Source: Immundisolibacter sp049322795
Lineage (GTDB): Bacteria; Pseudomonadota; Gammaproteobacteria; Immundisolibacterales; Immundisolibacteraceae
Assembly: GCA_049322795.1 (NCBI GenBank)
Contig: JBMOQH010000015.1
Coordinates: 226,792-290,791, forward strand
Length of the DNA stretch: 64,000 nt
Direction: 5' to 3'
Shown: positions 54,220-62,809 of the stretch, piece by piece
Numbering within the stretch: the first letter of the stretch is position 1
Layout of the letters: every line of letters starts with the position of its first letter
Notes under the pieces: model-generated
What the model was told of the DNA's origin: nothing
What the model saw: only the letters and a program-made list of their open reading frames with translations
Database searches by the model: none
Program-made: the position numbers and the translations under genes

Positions 54220-57200
54220 CTACGCAGCCTCGGCCCCGCGCAGGCCGAGGCGCCGCAGGCTGCGGTCGATCCACTGCGCGGTGAGCTTTTCCTGCACGCC
54301 GTTCTGGCGCAGCCGTTGACCGAGGCAGGCGAAGTCCACCTCGTCCAGCGGCTGGTCCTGGTTGAAGCAGGTGAACACCGGCGCCAGCGGCCGGCCGCTG
54401 GCCGGATCGCGCCGGCCCTGCAGGCACTGGGCACAGATTTCCTTGAGCATGCACTGCATCGGCGAGTTGATGGAGCCGATCGCCACGTGTGACTTCATGT
54501 GCGGCGCCAGCACGCCGTGCCGGGCGGCGGTCACGGCCGCCATCATGCGGTCCGAGCCGATGGCGATGACGCGGTCGACCTCGGAAAGCGCGATGTCATT
54601 GGAACCGAGTGTGCCGTCCGCATAGGCCAGCATGGCGGCCACGATGTTGCCGGTGAAGGCCCGGTCCTGCGCCCGGCCCGGCGTGAAGCCGGGTGCCTCG
54701 TCGCAGGCCCACACGACGACGTCCGCGGCGGCCTCGATGTCCGCCACCCGGTAGCGGTCGGCCGCCTGCTTGTAGCCGGCGAAGTAGACGACGCGCGAGC
54801 CCGCCGCCCGCAGCGCCTTGCCGATGGACAGCAGCACCGCGTTGCCGAGACCACCGCCGGCCAGCAGCACGGTCTCCCCGGCCGGGATTTCCGTCGGCGC
54901 GCCGGTCGGGCCCATCAGCACCACCGGCTCGCCCGGTTCCAGATGCGCGCAAAGGTCCGACGAGCCGCCCATCTCGAGCACGATCAGCGCCACCAGGCCG
55001 CGCTCGCGGTCCACCCAGGCGCCGGTGAGCGCCAGGCCCTCCATGGCCAGCGTGGTGCCGGCGTCGCGCCGGGCCAGGGTCTCGAAGTTCTGCAGACGGT
55101 AGAACTGGCCGGGCTCGAAGCGCCGTGCCGCCAGCGGCGCGTGCAGCACCACCTCGACGATGGTTGGCGTCAGGCGCTCCACGCGCTCGACCCGCGCCCG
55201 CAGCAGGCCGTGCAGGCGGGCGTGGAAGTCGGCGGCGGACTCGGCGCTCGCCGGTGCGCGCGTAGCCAGCAGGCGGCTGATCACCGGATAGCCGCGCTTG
55301 GCGCTCGCCATGGCCTTGACCACGTTGCCGGCAAAGCTCGGATGCAGGTCGCCGAAGAAACTCACGGCCCGGCCGTCGGCGCGGCGCTCGGTGAGCATGG
55401 GCACCTCGCCGGACTTGGCCAGACGCGGCGCCGCCTGCGGCTCGCCGTGCTCGTCGAGCGCCCGGAAGAAACCGCCGTCGAGCGCCAGCGCATCCGGCGC
55501 CTCGCGCGCGAGCACGGTGTTCGGCACCGTGCCGGCGGCCACCAGAATCGCGCGCGCCGGCAGCACCTGGCGCTGCCCGGTCGGCGCGAGGCGGCCATCG
55601 TCGCCCACGGCCTGCAGCTCCACTTCCAGCCCCGCGGCATGACCGCAGGCGTCCACCTGCACGGCTACCGGCGCCAGGCACTCGGCAAAGCCGATGCCCT
55701 CCTCCAGCGCCTTGTGCACTTCCTCGTGGTTGAGGGTGTAGCAGGGCGCCTCGGTGAGGTGCCGGCGGTACACCAGCGTGGCGCCGCCCCAGCCGTGCAG
55801 CAGCTCCAGCACGCGCGCCGGCCGGCGCTCGGCCGCCGCCGCGGCGCGCTCGGCGCGGATGGCGCGGGCGTGGGCGATGAATTCGTCGGCGATCTGCCGC
55901 TCCTCGGCATCCCAGGCGGCGCGCACCGCCGCTTCGCCGCGCTCGGCGCACAGCGTCTCGTAGCGGGCGAGGAACTTGTCCACCTGCAGCGGGTAGTAGG
56001 CGAGCGCCTCGGTGGCGGTGTCGATGGCGGTCAGCCCGCCGCCGATCACCAGCACCGGCAGGCGCAGCTGCAGGTTGGCGATGGAATCGCGCCGCGCCGC
56101 GCCGGTCAGCTGCAGGCCCATCAGGAAATCCGACGCCTGGCGCACGCCGCAGGCGAGGCCGTTCGGCACGTCCACGTAGCGCGGCCGGCCGGCGCCCATG
56201 GCCAGCGCCACGTGGTCGAAGCCCGTCTCGAACGCGTCGTCGAGCGTCAGCGTGCCGCCCAGGCGCACGCCGCCGTGCAGGGCGAAGCCGGCGCGCCGCT
56301 CGAGCAGCAGGCGGATCAGCTTCAGGTAGTTCTTGTCCCAGCGCACGGTGATGCCGTACTCGGCCACGCCGCCGAAACCGGCCATGACGCGCGCGTCGAG
56401 CGGCTCGAACAGCTCGTGCACGTCGCGGATCAGGCGCGGCGAGCGGCGCGTGCCGTCAGGCTCGACGCCGGTGAGGTCGGCCGGCAGCGGCTCGATCTTC
56501 AGGCCGTCGACGCCGACCACCGTGTGGCCGTCGTTCAGCAGGTGATGGGCCAGCGTGTAGCCGGCCGGCCCCAGGCCGGCGACCAGCACCTTGCGCCCGC
56601 TCGCCGGGCGCGGCAACGGGCGTTCGAGATTGAGCGGGTTCCAGCGCGTCAGCAGGCTGTAGATCTCGAAGCCCCAGGGCAGCTCCAGCACGTCGCGGAG
56701 CGTGCGCGTCTCGATCTGCGGGATGTCGACCGGCTCCTGCTTCTGGTAGATGCAGGCCTTCGAGCAGTCGTTGCAGATGCGGTGCCCGGTGCCGGCCAGC
56801 ATGGGGTTGTCCACCGCCGCCACCGCCAGCGCGCCGATGGCGCTGCCGTGCGCCCGCAGGTAGTTCATCTCCGAGATGCGCTCGTCGAGCGGGCAGCCCT
56901 GCAGCGGCACGCCGAGCGCGCTCGACTTGAAGGCGCCGGTCTTCTCGCGCAGGCCGTGCGAGCACGAGTCGCGGCCCTGGTTGTGGCACCAGATGCAGTA
57001 ATGCGCCTGATCCTGCACGTAGGCGTCGCTGCCGCCGGCGTCGGTGAGGGCAAAACCCTCGCGCCGGCGCAGCGGGCCGTCGAGGCGATGGCGGGTGATG
57101 ATCTGCTCGCGTGCGGTGTCGAGTGGCACCAGCCGCTGCGGGTCTGGCTTGTGCAGCTCGCGAAACAGCACCCCGGCGGCATGCGCCGCCTGCCCGGCCG

Positions 57201-57735
57201 GCGTGTGCAGCGCCCAGGCGGCGTAGCGCAGCGCGAGGTCCAGCGCCTCGGCGTGCTGCTCGGCGGCGTCGGACCAGGCGTTGACGTGGCGGGCGAAGGC
57301 AAGCTCCGAGAGCGGCTCGGCGAACCGCTGTTCGAGCTGCGCCGCCAGCGCCGGGCCATCCTCGCCGGCCGCCTGCTCGGGGCTGAGCTTGCGCGCCGCC
57401 TGGCGCTGCACGAACTGCCGCTTGCAGATGGACAGCGGCGTGAGCGCGTCCAGGCGCTGGGCGATCGCCCGCACTTGTGCACCGATGCCGAACAGCTCGC
57501 CGATGAAGTCTTCGAGATTCGGCCCGAGCTCGATCAACAGCTCGCTGTGGGCCTTGTCGTCGAGCGCGTCACGCGCCGTGCGGGCGGCGGCAAGGCGCGC
57601 GGCGAGCGCCGCGTCGGCGCCGGACAACCAGCCCGTGAAGGCCTCATCGATGCGGATGAGTCCGGCGTCGTCGTAGAGAACGTCGGCCGGCAGATCGAAG
57701 CCGAGATGCAGCGGGTCAGAGGCAGCGCGGGGCAT
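54220..57735 (-). CDS. Large Fe-S/FAD oxidoreductase: GltD-like plus PyrK-like fusion
   Basis: 1171 residues from the ATG at 57735; an ATG at 57801 is an alternative. Order: helical N-terminus (1-260), cysteine clusters CIWCHNQGRDSC and CNDCSKAC (about 280-370) as in GltD-type proteins, FAD motif GLGPAGYTLAHHL (about 410), NAD(P) motif VIGGGLTAIDTATEAL (about 570), then a ferredoxin reductase-like domain (about 890-1130) and PyrK-like cysteines CMLKEICAQC...CF at the end. It likely moves electrons between NAD(P)H and an acceptor. It could be the reductase for the neighbouring oxygenases; that is inference. Confidence 0.82.
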   Translation of the reverse strand: MPRAASDPLHLGFDLPADVLYDDAGLIRIDEAFTGWLSGADAALAARLAAARTARDALDDKAHSELLIELGPNLEDFIGELFGIGAQVRAIAQRLDALTPLSICKRQFVQRQAARKLSPEQAAGEDGPALAAQLEQRFAEPLSELAFARHVNAWSDAAEQHAEALDLALRYAAWALHTPAGQAAHAAGVLFRELHKPDPQRLVPLDTAREQIITRHRLDGPLRRREGFALTDAGGSDAYVQDQAHYCIWCHNQGRDSCSHGLREKTGAFKSSALGVPLQGCPLDERISEMNYLRAHGSAIGALAVAAVDNPMLAGTGHRICNDCSKACIYQKQEPVDIPQIETRTLRDVLELPWGFEIYSLLTRWNPLNLERPLPRPASGRKVLVAGLGPAGYTLAHHLLNDGHTVVGVDGLKIEPLPADLTGVEPDGTRRSPRLIRDVHELFEPLDARVMAGFGGVAEYGITVRWDKNYLKLIRLLLERRAGFALHGGVRLGGTLTLDDAFETGFDHVALAMGAGRPRYVDVPNGLACGVRQASDFLMGLQLTGAARRDSIANLQLRLPVLVIGGGLTAIDTATEALAYYPLQVDKFLARYETLCAERGEAAVRAAWDAEERQIADEFIAHARAIRAERAAAAAERRPARVLELLHGWGGATLVYRRHLTEAPCYTLNHEEVHKALEEGIGFAECLAPVAVQVDACGHAAGLEVELQAVGDDGRLAPTGQRQVLPARAILVAAGTVPNTVLAREAPDALALDGGFFRALDEHGEPQAAPRLAKSGEVPMLTERRADGRAVSFFGDLHPSFAGNVVKAMASAKRGYPVISRLLATRAPASAESAADFHARLHGLLRARVERVERLTPTIVEVVLHAPLAARRFEPGQFYRLQNFETLARRDAGTTLAMEGLALTGAWVDRERGLVALIVLEMGGSSDLCAHLEPGEPVVLMGPTGAPTEIPAGETVLLAGGGLGNAVLLSIGKALRAAGSRVVYFAGYKQAADRYRVADIEAAADVVVWACDEAPGFTPGRAQDRAFTGNIVAAMLAYADGTLGSNDIALSEVDRVIAIGSDRMMAAVTAARHGVLAPHMKSHVAIGSINSPMQCMLKEICAQCLQGRRDPASGRPLAPVFTCFNQDQPLDEVDFACLGQRLRQNGVQEKLTAQWIDRSLRRLGLRGAEAA

Positions 57736-57765
57736 GGCGAAGGGGCGTGGCGAAGGATCGGCCGT

Positions 57766-57771
57766 ATTGTA
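57766..57771 (-). promoter_or_regulatory. Possible -10 for the fusion oxidoreductase
   Basis: TACAAT on the minus strand (five of six consensus), 31 bases before the ATG at 57735. No good -35. If real, it favours the start at 57735 over 57801. Confidence 0.3.
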
Positions 57772-57841
57772 GGCGACCGACCCGGGCCGCCCTTTGGCCA
57801 TGGGGCGCCGCGAACAACGACGTCCGCAACGCCGCGCCGTC

Positions 57842-58948
57842 TCACATCCCCGGCGGACGCATGCCCGGCATGCCTGGCATGCCGGGCGGCCCGTTTGGCG
57901 CGGCCTCGGGCGGTGGCGCCAGCGGCTCCAGCAGCGCGTCGAGCTGCGGCGTGAAGGTGCCGGCCGTGTGCGGCGGCACCACGAACACCCAGTCGGCCAC
58001 CTGCCTGTTGATGCGCTCGACCTCGGCCGCGGCGCGCGCGGGGTCGCTGGCGTCGGCCACCATGGCAGCGGCCAGGCGCACATGCGGCACGCCATTGAGC
58101 GACAGCACCGTGGCGGTGACGCTGACGCCGTCGAAGGTATCGAACACGACGTTCACGGCCTGCGCCCAGTCGCCGGTCACTTCGTCCAGCTTGAACACGT
58201 TCTGCAGCGGCAGGCGTTGCAGACCATAAGCCACCGCGCCAACGGTGGACGCCTGTACCGTCCGACCGTCAGGCAGTTTGGAAAGCAGGCTGAAGCCCGC
58301 GTCCGGCTCGTCGCGCGCAATCAGCAGCGGCATTTGTTCCGGGTGCTGCACGCTCACCTGCCGCACCGTGGCCTGCGGCAGGTCGAAGGCTTGCGCCGGC
58401 AGCCACAGCGGTGGCGTGCGCTGCACGTCGACCGCGCCTTCGGCCAGCCAGGTCTGGTCCTCGCCCGGCCGGCGCACGTAGGTCTGCCTTGGGCCCTGCC
58501 CGGCGGCGGCGCGCGGTTTGCCGATCAGCACCGCGGCCAGCTCCCGCTCGCCCTTGCCAAGTACGCGCACCAGCACGCCACGCGCGCCGGTCTTGTCCGG
58601 TGCCTCGAGGTCCAGCGCCGCGTGGCGGGCCGGGTCGGCGGTGCGCGGCTCGATCAGCGTGAGGCCGGCCAGACTTTCCAGCAGGGCACGCACCTTGGCA
58701 GCGTCGGCGGGGTAATCGTGCTTGTCGGCGATCTTCCAATCGGCATCCTTGCCGTGCAGGGTGACCTGCCCGCTCGCCGAGCGGATTTCGATGCGCCGCG
58801 CGGTGGCAGCCTGCGCCGGCAGCTCCGGGAACAGCTTTTCCTGCCGGGCAACGTAGCCCGTGCGCTGCCCGAAATCGCGCACCGCCCACAGCGTGATCAG
58901 CACCAGCGCCAGCGTGGCGCCGGCCAGGATCCACTTAGCCCGCGACAT
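57842..58948 (-). CDS. DUF4340 membrane-anchored protein
   Basis: 368 residues from the ATG at 58948. One N-terminal membrane segment (about 6-25), then a beta-rich periplasmic region (IEIRSASGQVTLHGKDADWKI). The C-terminus is a Pro-Gly-Met-rich tail (PPGMPGMPGMRPPGM). DUF4340 proteins accompany GldG-like ABC systems and their role is unknown. It overlaps the GldG-like gene by 14 bases. Convergent with nothing; the fusion oxidoreductase follows about 105 bases away on the same strand. Confidence 0.85.
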   Translation of the reverse strand: MSRAKWILAGATLALVLITLWAVRDFGQRTGYVARQEKLFPELPAQAATARRIEIRSASGQVTLHGKDADWKIADKHDYPADAAKVRALLESLAGLTLIEPRTADPARHAALDLEAPDKTGARGVLVRVLGKGERELAAVLIGKPRAAAGQGPRQTYVRRPGEDQTWLAEGAVDVQRTPPLWLPAQAFDLPQATVRQVSVQHPEQMPLLIARDEPDAGFSLLSKLPDGRTVQASTVGAVAYGLQRLPLQNVFKLDEVTGDWAQAVNVVFDTFDGVSVTATVLSLNGVPHVRLAAAMVADASDPARAAAEVERINRQVADWVFVVPPHTAGTFTPQLDALLEPLAPPPEAAPNGPPGMPGMPGMRPPGM

Positions 58949-60821
58949 GACGTGCTTCCGTGCCGTGGCGGCCACGGCCGCGGGTGAGCACCACCAGAAC
59001 GGCGGCGAAGCCGATCAGCAGCGGCACGAGACCGATGTTGACGAACTTGAGGCGCGTTTCGAGGCGGTCGATGTCCTGGCGCAGGTTGCGCTGCACCTCG
59101 CGCAGTTCGCGCCGCAGGCGCACGCGCTCGGCCTGAAAGCGGGCGATCTCCTGCTGCTGCTCGGCGCTCATCAGCGGACCGGCCTGCTCGCCGCGGCTTT
59201 GTTGCAGTTGCGCCAGCCGCTGCTCGGTCTGTTCGAGTTCGCCCTGCAGGCGCTGCTCGGCGGCGCGGAACTGCTCCTGCGCCGCACGGTTCATGGCCTG
59301 CACCACGGTGAAGGGCCGTGCGTAAGTGCCCTGCGAGCGCACACCAATCAGGTCGCCGCTGCCGGTGAGGTTGTCGACGGCATTGATGAAGAACGCGCCG
59401 TTGTCGGCGAAGGGCCGCACCAGGCGGCTGCCCTGCATGTCGGCCACCTGCGCCCAGAAGCGGTCGTAGATGAAATCCGCGTCGGCGATCAGGATGAGGT
59501 TGGCCGGCGCGGCCGATTCCTTCAGCACCTGCGCCGGCGCCTCGGCGCCCTCCGGCGGCCCGTCCGGGAACGCGGTCTTAAGCGGACCCTGCACGCGCGC
59601 GGCGAAGGCATGGCTCTGGTCGGACGGCTTGAACTCGCGCAGCAGGGCCGCCGGGTCCGGCTTGTCGAGGCCATCCGTGCTGATCAGCATGGATTGCCGG
59701 CTCGAGCTCATCAACGGCGTGACGTCGGTCGTCGCGCCGTCTTTTTTGGACAGCGCGCCGACGGTGTTCATGTACATCTGCGTCAGGCGCGCCGTGGTCA
59801 CGTCCTTGCGGTCGAAGCGCGGCGCCTGCAGGTCCAGCCAGACCAGGTATTCCTGCGGCGGCGCCTGCTCGCTGAAGCTCACCAGGCGCGCCGCCTCGCG
59901 GTCGCCGATGACCTTGTCGGGCGCCATCTCCACGCCCCAGGCGCCGAGCAGCGGCCCGAGATCGGACGGCATCTTGGGCAGCGTCATGCTCGGCATGATC
60001 GGGTCGCGCGGCGGCGCTTCCACGTCGCTGTAGGGGTCGAGCAGCGCCAGCACGCGGCCCTTGCGCAGCGCGAACTGGTCGATGCCGAACAACGTCGCCG
60101 GCGACAGATCCTTCGGGTGGATCAGGATCAGCAGCTCGACGTCGTCCGGAATCTTCTTCTCGAAGGTGGCCAGCACGCGCACCTCGAACAGCTCGCGCAG
60201 CTGCTCGATCACCGCCCAGGCCGGCGCCTGCTGCTGCGTCATCGGCGCCACGGAGCCGTTGACCGGCAGCGAACTCATCACCGCCACCACCGGCCGCTTG
60301 CCCTGTCCGAGCTTGTAGATGAGGCGCGTCAGGTCGTACTCGAGCGTGTCCTCGTTGGACGGCGACAGGAACGGGATCACCTCCTCCCCGTCGGTGCTGT
60401 TGGTGGCAGCGAGCCCGAAATAGGCGCTCTCGCCGCCCGGCCCGCCCAGCGGCATGCCGCGCAGGCCGAATTGCACGGCGCGGTCCTCGGCGTCCGAGAA
60501 CGGCTCGGGGTCGATCACCTTGAGCTGCAACTTGCCTTGCGATTGCGCCGCGTACTCGCCGAGCAGCGCCCGCACGCGGGCGGCGTAGGCCTGGAACTGC
60601 GGCACGTCGCGCAACGCCTTTTGCGAGAAGAACAGGTTCAGCGTGATCGGCTCCTCGAGCTTGCCGACCACGGCGCGCGAACCGTCGCTGAGCGTGTACA
60701 GGCGGTTTTGCGTCAGGTCGAGCCGCCAGCCGCCGAACACCGTGGCGGCCAGGATGTTGACCGCCAGCAGCACCACCACCGCCAGCAGCAGGCTGCCGGT
60801 CGAAAGAACTCCGCGTCTCAT
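58935..60821 (-). CDS. GldG-like ABC-transporter auxiliary protein
   Basis: 628 residues. N-terminal membrane segment (about 8-30) followed by LDLTQNRLYTLSDGSRAV, typical of the family, a DUF4350/ABC-transporter-type extracytoplasmic domain, a coiled coil (about 500-600, rich in Glu, Gln and Arg) and a C-terminal membrane segment (about 600-620). Homologues are part of Gld-type transporters, needed for gliding in Bacteroidetes, yet are common in non-gliding proteobacteria where the substrate is unknown. Confidence 0.88.
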   Translation of the reverse strand: MRRGVLSTGSLLLAVVVLLAVNILAATVFGGWRLDLTQNRLYTLSDGSRAVVGKLEEPITLNLFFSQKALRDVPQFQAYAARVRALLGEYAAQSQGKLQLKVIDPEPFSDAEDRAVQFGLRGMPLGGPGGESAYFGLAATNSTDGEEVIPFLSPSNEDTLEYDLTRLIYKLGQGKRPVVAVMSSLPVNGSVAPMTQQQAPAWAVIEQLRELFEVRVLATFEKKIPDDVELLILIHPKDLSPATLFGIDQFALRKGRVLALLDPYSDVEAPPRDPIMPSMTLPKMPSDLGPLLGAWGVEMAPDKVIGDREAARLVSFSEQAPPQEYLVWLDLQAPRFDRKDVTTARLTQMYMNTVGALSKKDGATTDVTPLMSSSRQSMLISTDGLDKPDPAALLREFKPSDQSHAFAARVQGPLKTAFPDGPPEGAEAPAQVLKESAAPANLILIADADFIYDRFWAQVADMQGSRLVRPFADNGAFFINAVDNLTGSGDLIGVRSQGTYARPFTVVQAMNRAAQEQFRAAEQRLQGELEQTEQRLAQLQQSRGEQAGPLMSAEQQQEIARFQAERVRLRRELREVQRNLRQDIDRLETRLKFVNIGLVPLLIGFAAVLVVLTRGRGRHGTEARHVAG

Positions 60822-60833
60822 GGATGACTCCCC

Positions 60834-61571
60834 TCAGCCGGCGGCTTTCTTGGCTTCCACCAGCACCGTGTTGGCATACAGCCACACGCCGATCATGCTG
60901 GCGAAATAGACGATGTCCGGCAGCTCGATGACGCCGGTCTGCAGCGCCTCGAAGTGCCGCATGAAGCTCAGCGACGCGACCGCCTGGATGAGCCAGGTCG
61001 GCGCCCAGGCGCCGAAGAAATCGAGCACGATCGGCAGGCCGCTGACGATGAACAGGAAGCTCACCACCACCGACAGCACGAAGGCGATCACCTGGCTTTT
61101 GGTCAGCACCGAGATGCAGGCGCCGATGGCCAGATACGCCCCGGCCATCAGCAGGCTGCCCAGATACCCCGCCAGGATGGCGCCGTGGTCCGGGTTGCCG
61201 AGATAGCTCACCGTGATCCAGATCGGGAAGGTCAGCGCCAGCGCCACCGCCGTGAACAGCCAGGCAGCGAGGAACTTGCCGACCACCGCCTGGCCGGTGG
61301 TGATGGGCAGCGTCATCAGCAGTTCCAGCGTGCCGCTCTTGCGCTCCTCCGCCCACAGGCGCATCGCCACCGGCGGAATCAGCACCAGGTAAAGGTAGGG
61401 GTGGAACTGGAAGAACGGCAGCAGGTCGGCCTGCCCGCGGCCGAAGAACTGGCCGAGATAGAACGTGAAAATCCCGTTCAGGAACAGGAAGATCACGATG
61501 AACACATAGGCCAGCGGGGTGTAGAAATAGGCCGCCAGCTCACGCCGCAGCACGGTCAGCATGGCATTCAT
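60834..61571 (-). CDS. Gld-type ABC transporter permease
   Basis: 245 residues, about six membrane segments. RRELAAYFYTPLAYVFIVIFLFLNG at the start and RLWAEERKSGTLELLMTLPI are typical of ABC-2 permeases of the GldF/NosY type. It overlaps the ATPase stop as ATGA. It forms the membrane channel of the complex with the GldG-like protein 12 bases downstream. Confidence 0.93.
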   Translation of the reverse strand: MNAMLTVLRRELAAYFYTPLAYVFIVIFLFLNGIFTFYLGQFFGRGQADLLPFFQFHPYLYLVLIPPVAMRLWAEERKSGTLELLMTLPITTGQAVVGKFLAAWLFTAVALALTFPIWITVSYLGNPDHGAILAGYLGSLLMAGAYLAIGACISVLTKSQVIAFVLSVVVSFLFIVSGLPIVLDFFGAWAPTWLIQAVASLSFMRHFEALQTGVIELPDIVYFASMIGVWLYANTVLVEAKKAAG

Positions 61572-62530
61572 GAGCGCGTCTCCCGGCCGGCCACCTCGAG
61601 CGTCAACTGACGGAACACGTCGTCGAGCCGCCCCTGCTCCACGTACAGCTCGTCGGCCTGCCAGCCGGCGCTGCGCAGCCGGTCGCCGACCGCTTCGAGC
61701 AGGCTCTGGCCGCGGCTCGCCAGCAGGCGCAGGCGCCGCTGGCCGTCGGCCTCGTCCAGCACCTCGACGCGGGCCACGCCCGGCACCGCGGCGAGCTGCT
61801 CGGGCAGGTCCGCCGGGCCGCCGCTGATCACCAGTACGACGGCGTTGTGGAATTGCGAGCGGCTGGCGAGTTCCGCCGGCCGGCCGTCGGCCAGCAGCCG
61901 TCCGCCGGCGATGATGACGGCGCGGCTGCAAATGGCTTCGACCTCTTCGAGGATGTGCGTCGAGACGATGATCACCTTGTCGGCGGCGATGTCGCGGATC
62001 AGCTCGCGCACCTCGTGCTTCTGGTTCGGGTCCAGACCGTCGGTCGGCTCGTCCAGAATCAACACCGGCGGGTCGTGCAGGATGGCCTGCGCCAGGCCCA
62101 CCCGGCGCTTGAAGCCCTTCGACAGCGTCTCGATGGACTGATCCATGACACCGCCGAGCGCCATGCGGTCGACCACCGATTCGACGCGTCGGGCGCGGGC
62201 CGTGGATTCGAGGCCGCGCACGCTGGCGACGAAATCCAGAAACCGGCGCGGCGTCATGTCGCCGTACAGCGGCGCGCCCTCGGGCAGATAACCGATCGCC
62301 GCCTTCACGGCGAGCGGCTCCCGCGCCAGGTCCATGCCACACACCTCGACCTCGCCGGCGGTCGGCGCAAGGTAGCCGGTGATCATCTTCATGGTGGTCG
62401 ACTTGCCGGCCCCGTTCGGCCCCAGAAAGCCCACCACCTCGCCGCTGCCGACGCTGAACGACAAATCGTCCACCGCGCGCAGCGGCCCGAAATCCTTGGT
62501 CAGATGCCTGACCGCGACCCCTGGCTGCAT
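61568..62530 (-). CDS. Gld-type ABC transporter ATPase
   Basis: 320 residues from the ATG at 62530 (GAGGGG upstream); an ATG at 62569 would add 13 residues. Walker A GPNGAGKS, Walker B LILDEPTDGLDPN, the H-loop STHILEEV, and an ABC signature degraded to LSKGFKRRVGLAQA. A C-terminal domain (from about 225) has the LASRSQFHN-type extension. It energises the permease at 60834. First gene of the ATPase-permease-GldG-DUF4340 operon. Confidence 0.94.
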   Translation of the reverse strand: MQPGVAVRHLTKDFGPLRAVDDLSFSVGSGEVVGFLGPNGAGKSTTMKMITGYLAPTAGEVEVCGMDLAREPLAVKAAIGYLPEGAPLYGDMTPRRFLDFVASVRGLESTARARRVESVVDRMALGGVMDQSIETLSKGFKRRVGLAQAILHDPPVLILDEPTDGLDPNQKHEVRELIRDIAADKVIIVSTHILEEVEAICSRAVIIAGGRLLADGRPAELASRSQFHNAVVLVISGGPADLPEQLAAVPGVARVEVLDEADGQRRLRLLASRGQSLLEAVGDRLRSAGWQADELYVEQGRLDDVFRQLTLEVAGRETRS

Positions 62531-62626
62531 GTTTCCCCTCAAAAGCGATTGCCCGCGCCGCCATGACAAAGGCCGGGCATTCTAGCCACATGGCCGCAGG
62601 CGCGAGCCAGCGACCCCGGAAACGCC

Positions 62627-62770
62627 GAAAATTCCCTTCCTTCGAATTTTCAGTTCGCTGCGTCGCCGTGCATGCCCGCGCGGCGCGCCATGAATCAATG
62701 GCTTGCGTCGCTCACCGATGCAGGGGCATCCTGCCCCGGACGGGACGCGCCCATGAATGAGCGCGCCCCG
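62627..62770 (+). repeat. Five-hairpin repeat, copy 1 (partly decayed)
   Basis: Homologous to copy 2 but inverted relative to it. A 66-base segment (62681-62746) aligns without gaps to copy 2 with 53 identities. Hairpins: GAAAATTC/GAATTTTC (62627-62651), GGGGCA/TGCCCC (62723-62737) and a 14-position stem with two mismatches (62741-62770). The regions of the 10-bp and 14-bp hairpins of copy 2 no longer pair well here. It lies in the leader of the amidase gene and explains the spurious in-frame ATGs at 62672 and 62753. Confidence 0.75.
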
Positions 62771-62809
62771 ACTCGGCGAGCTTCGACCACGACCGCGCGG
62801 AGTGAGTTC

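Noticed and set aside
62672..62809. Longer start for the amidase, adding 46 residues
   Set aside because: The extra codons lie inside the hairpin repeat, which is non-coding elsewhere; the nitrilase fold begins at 62810.
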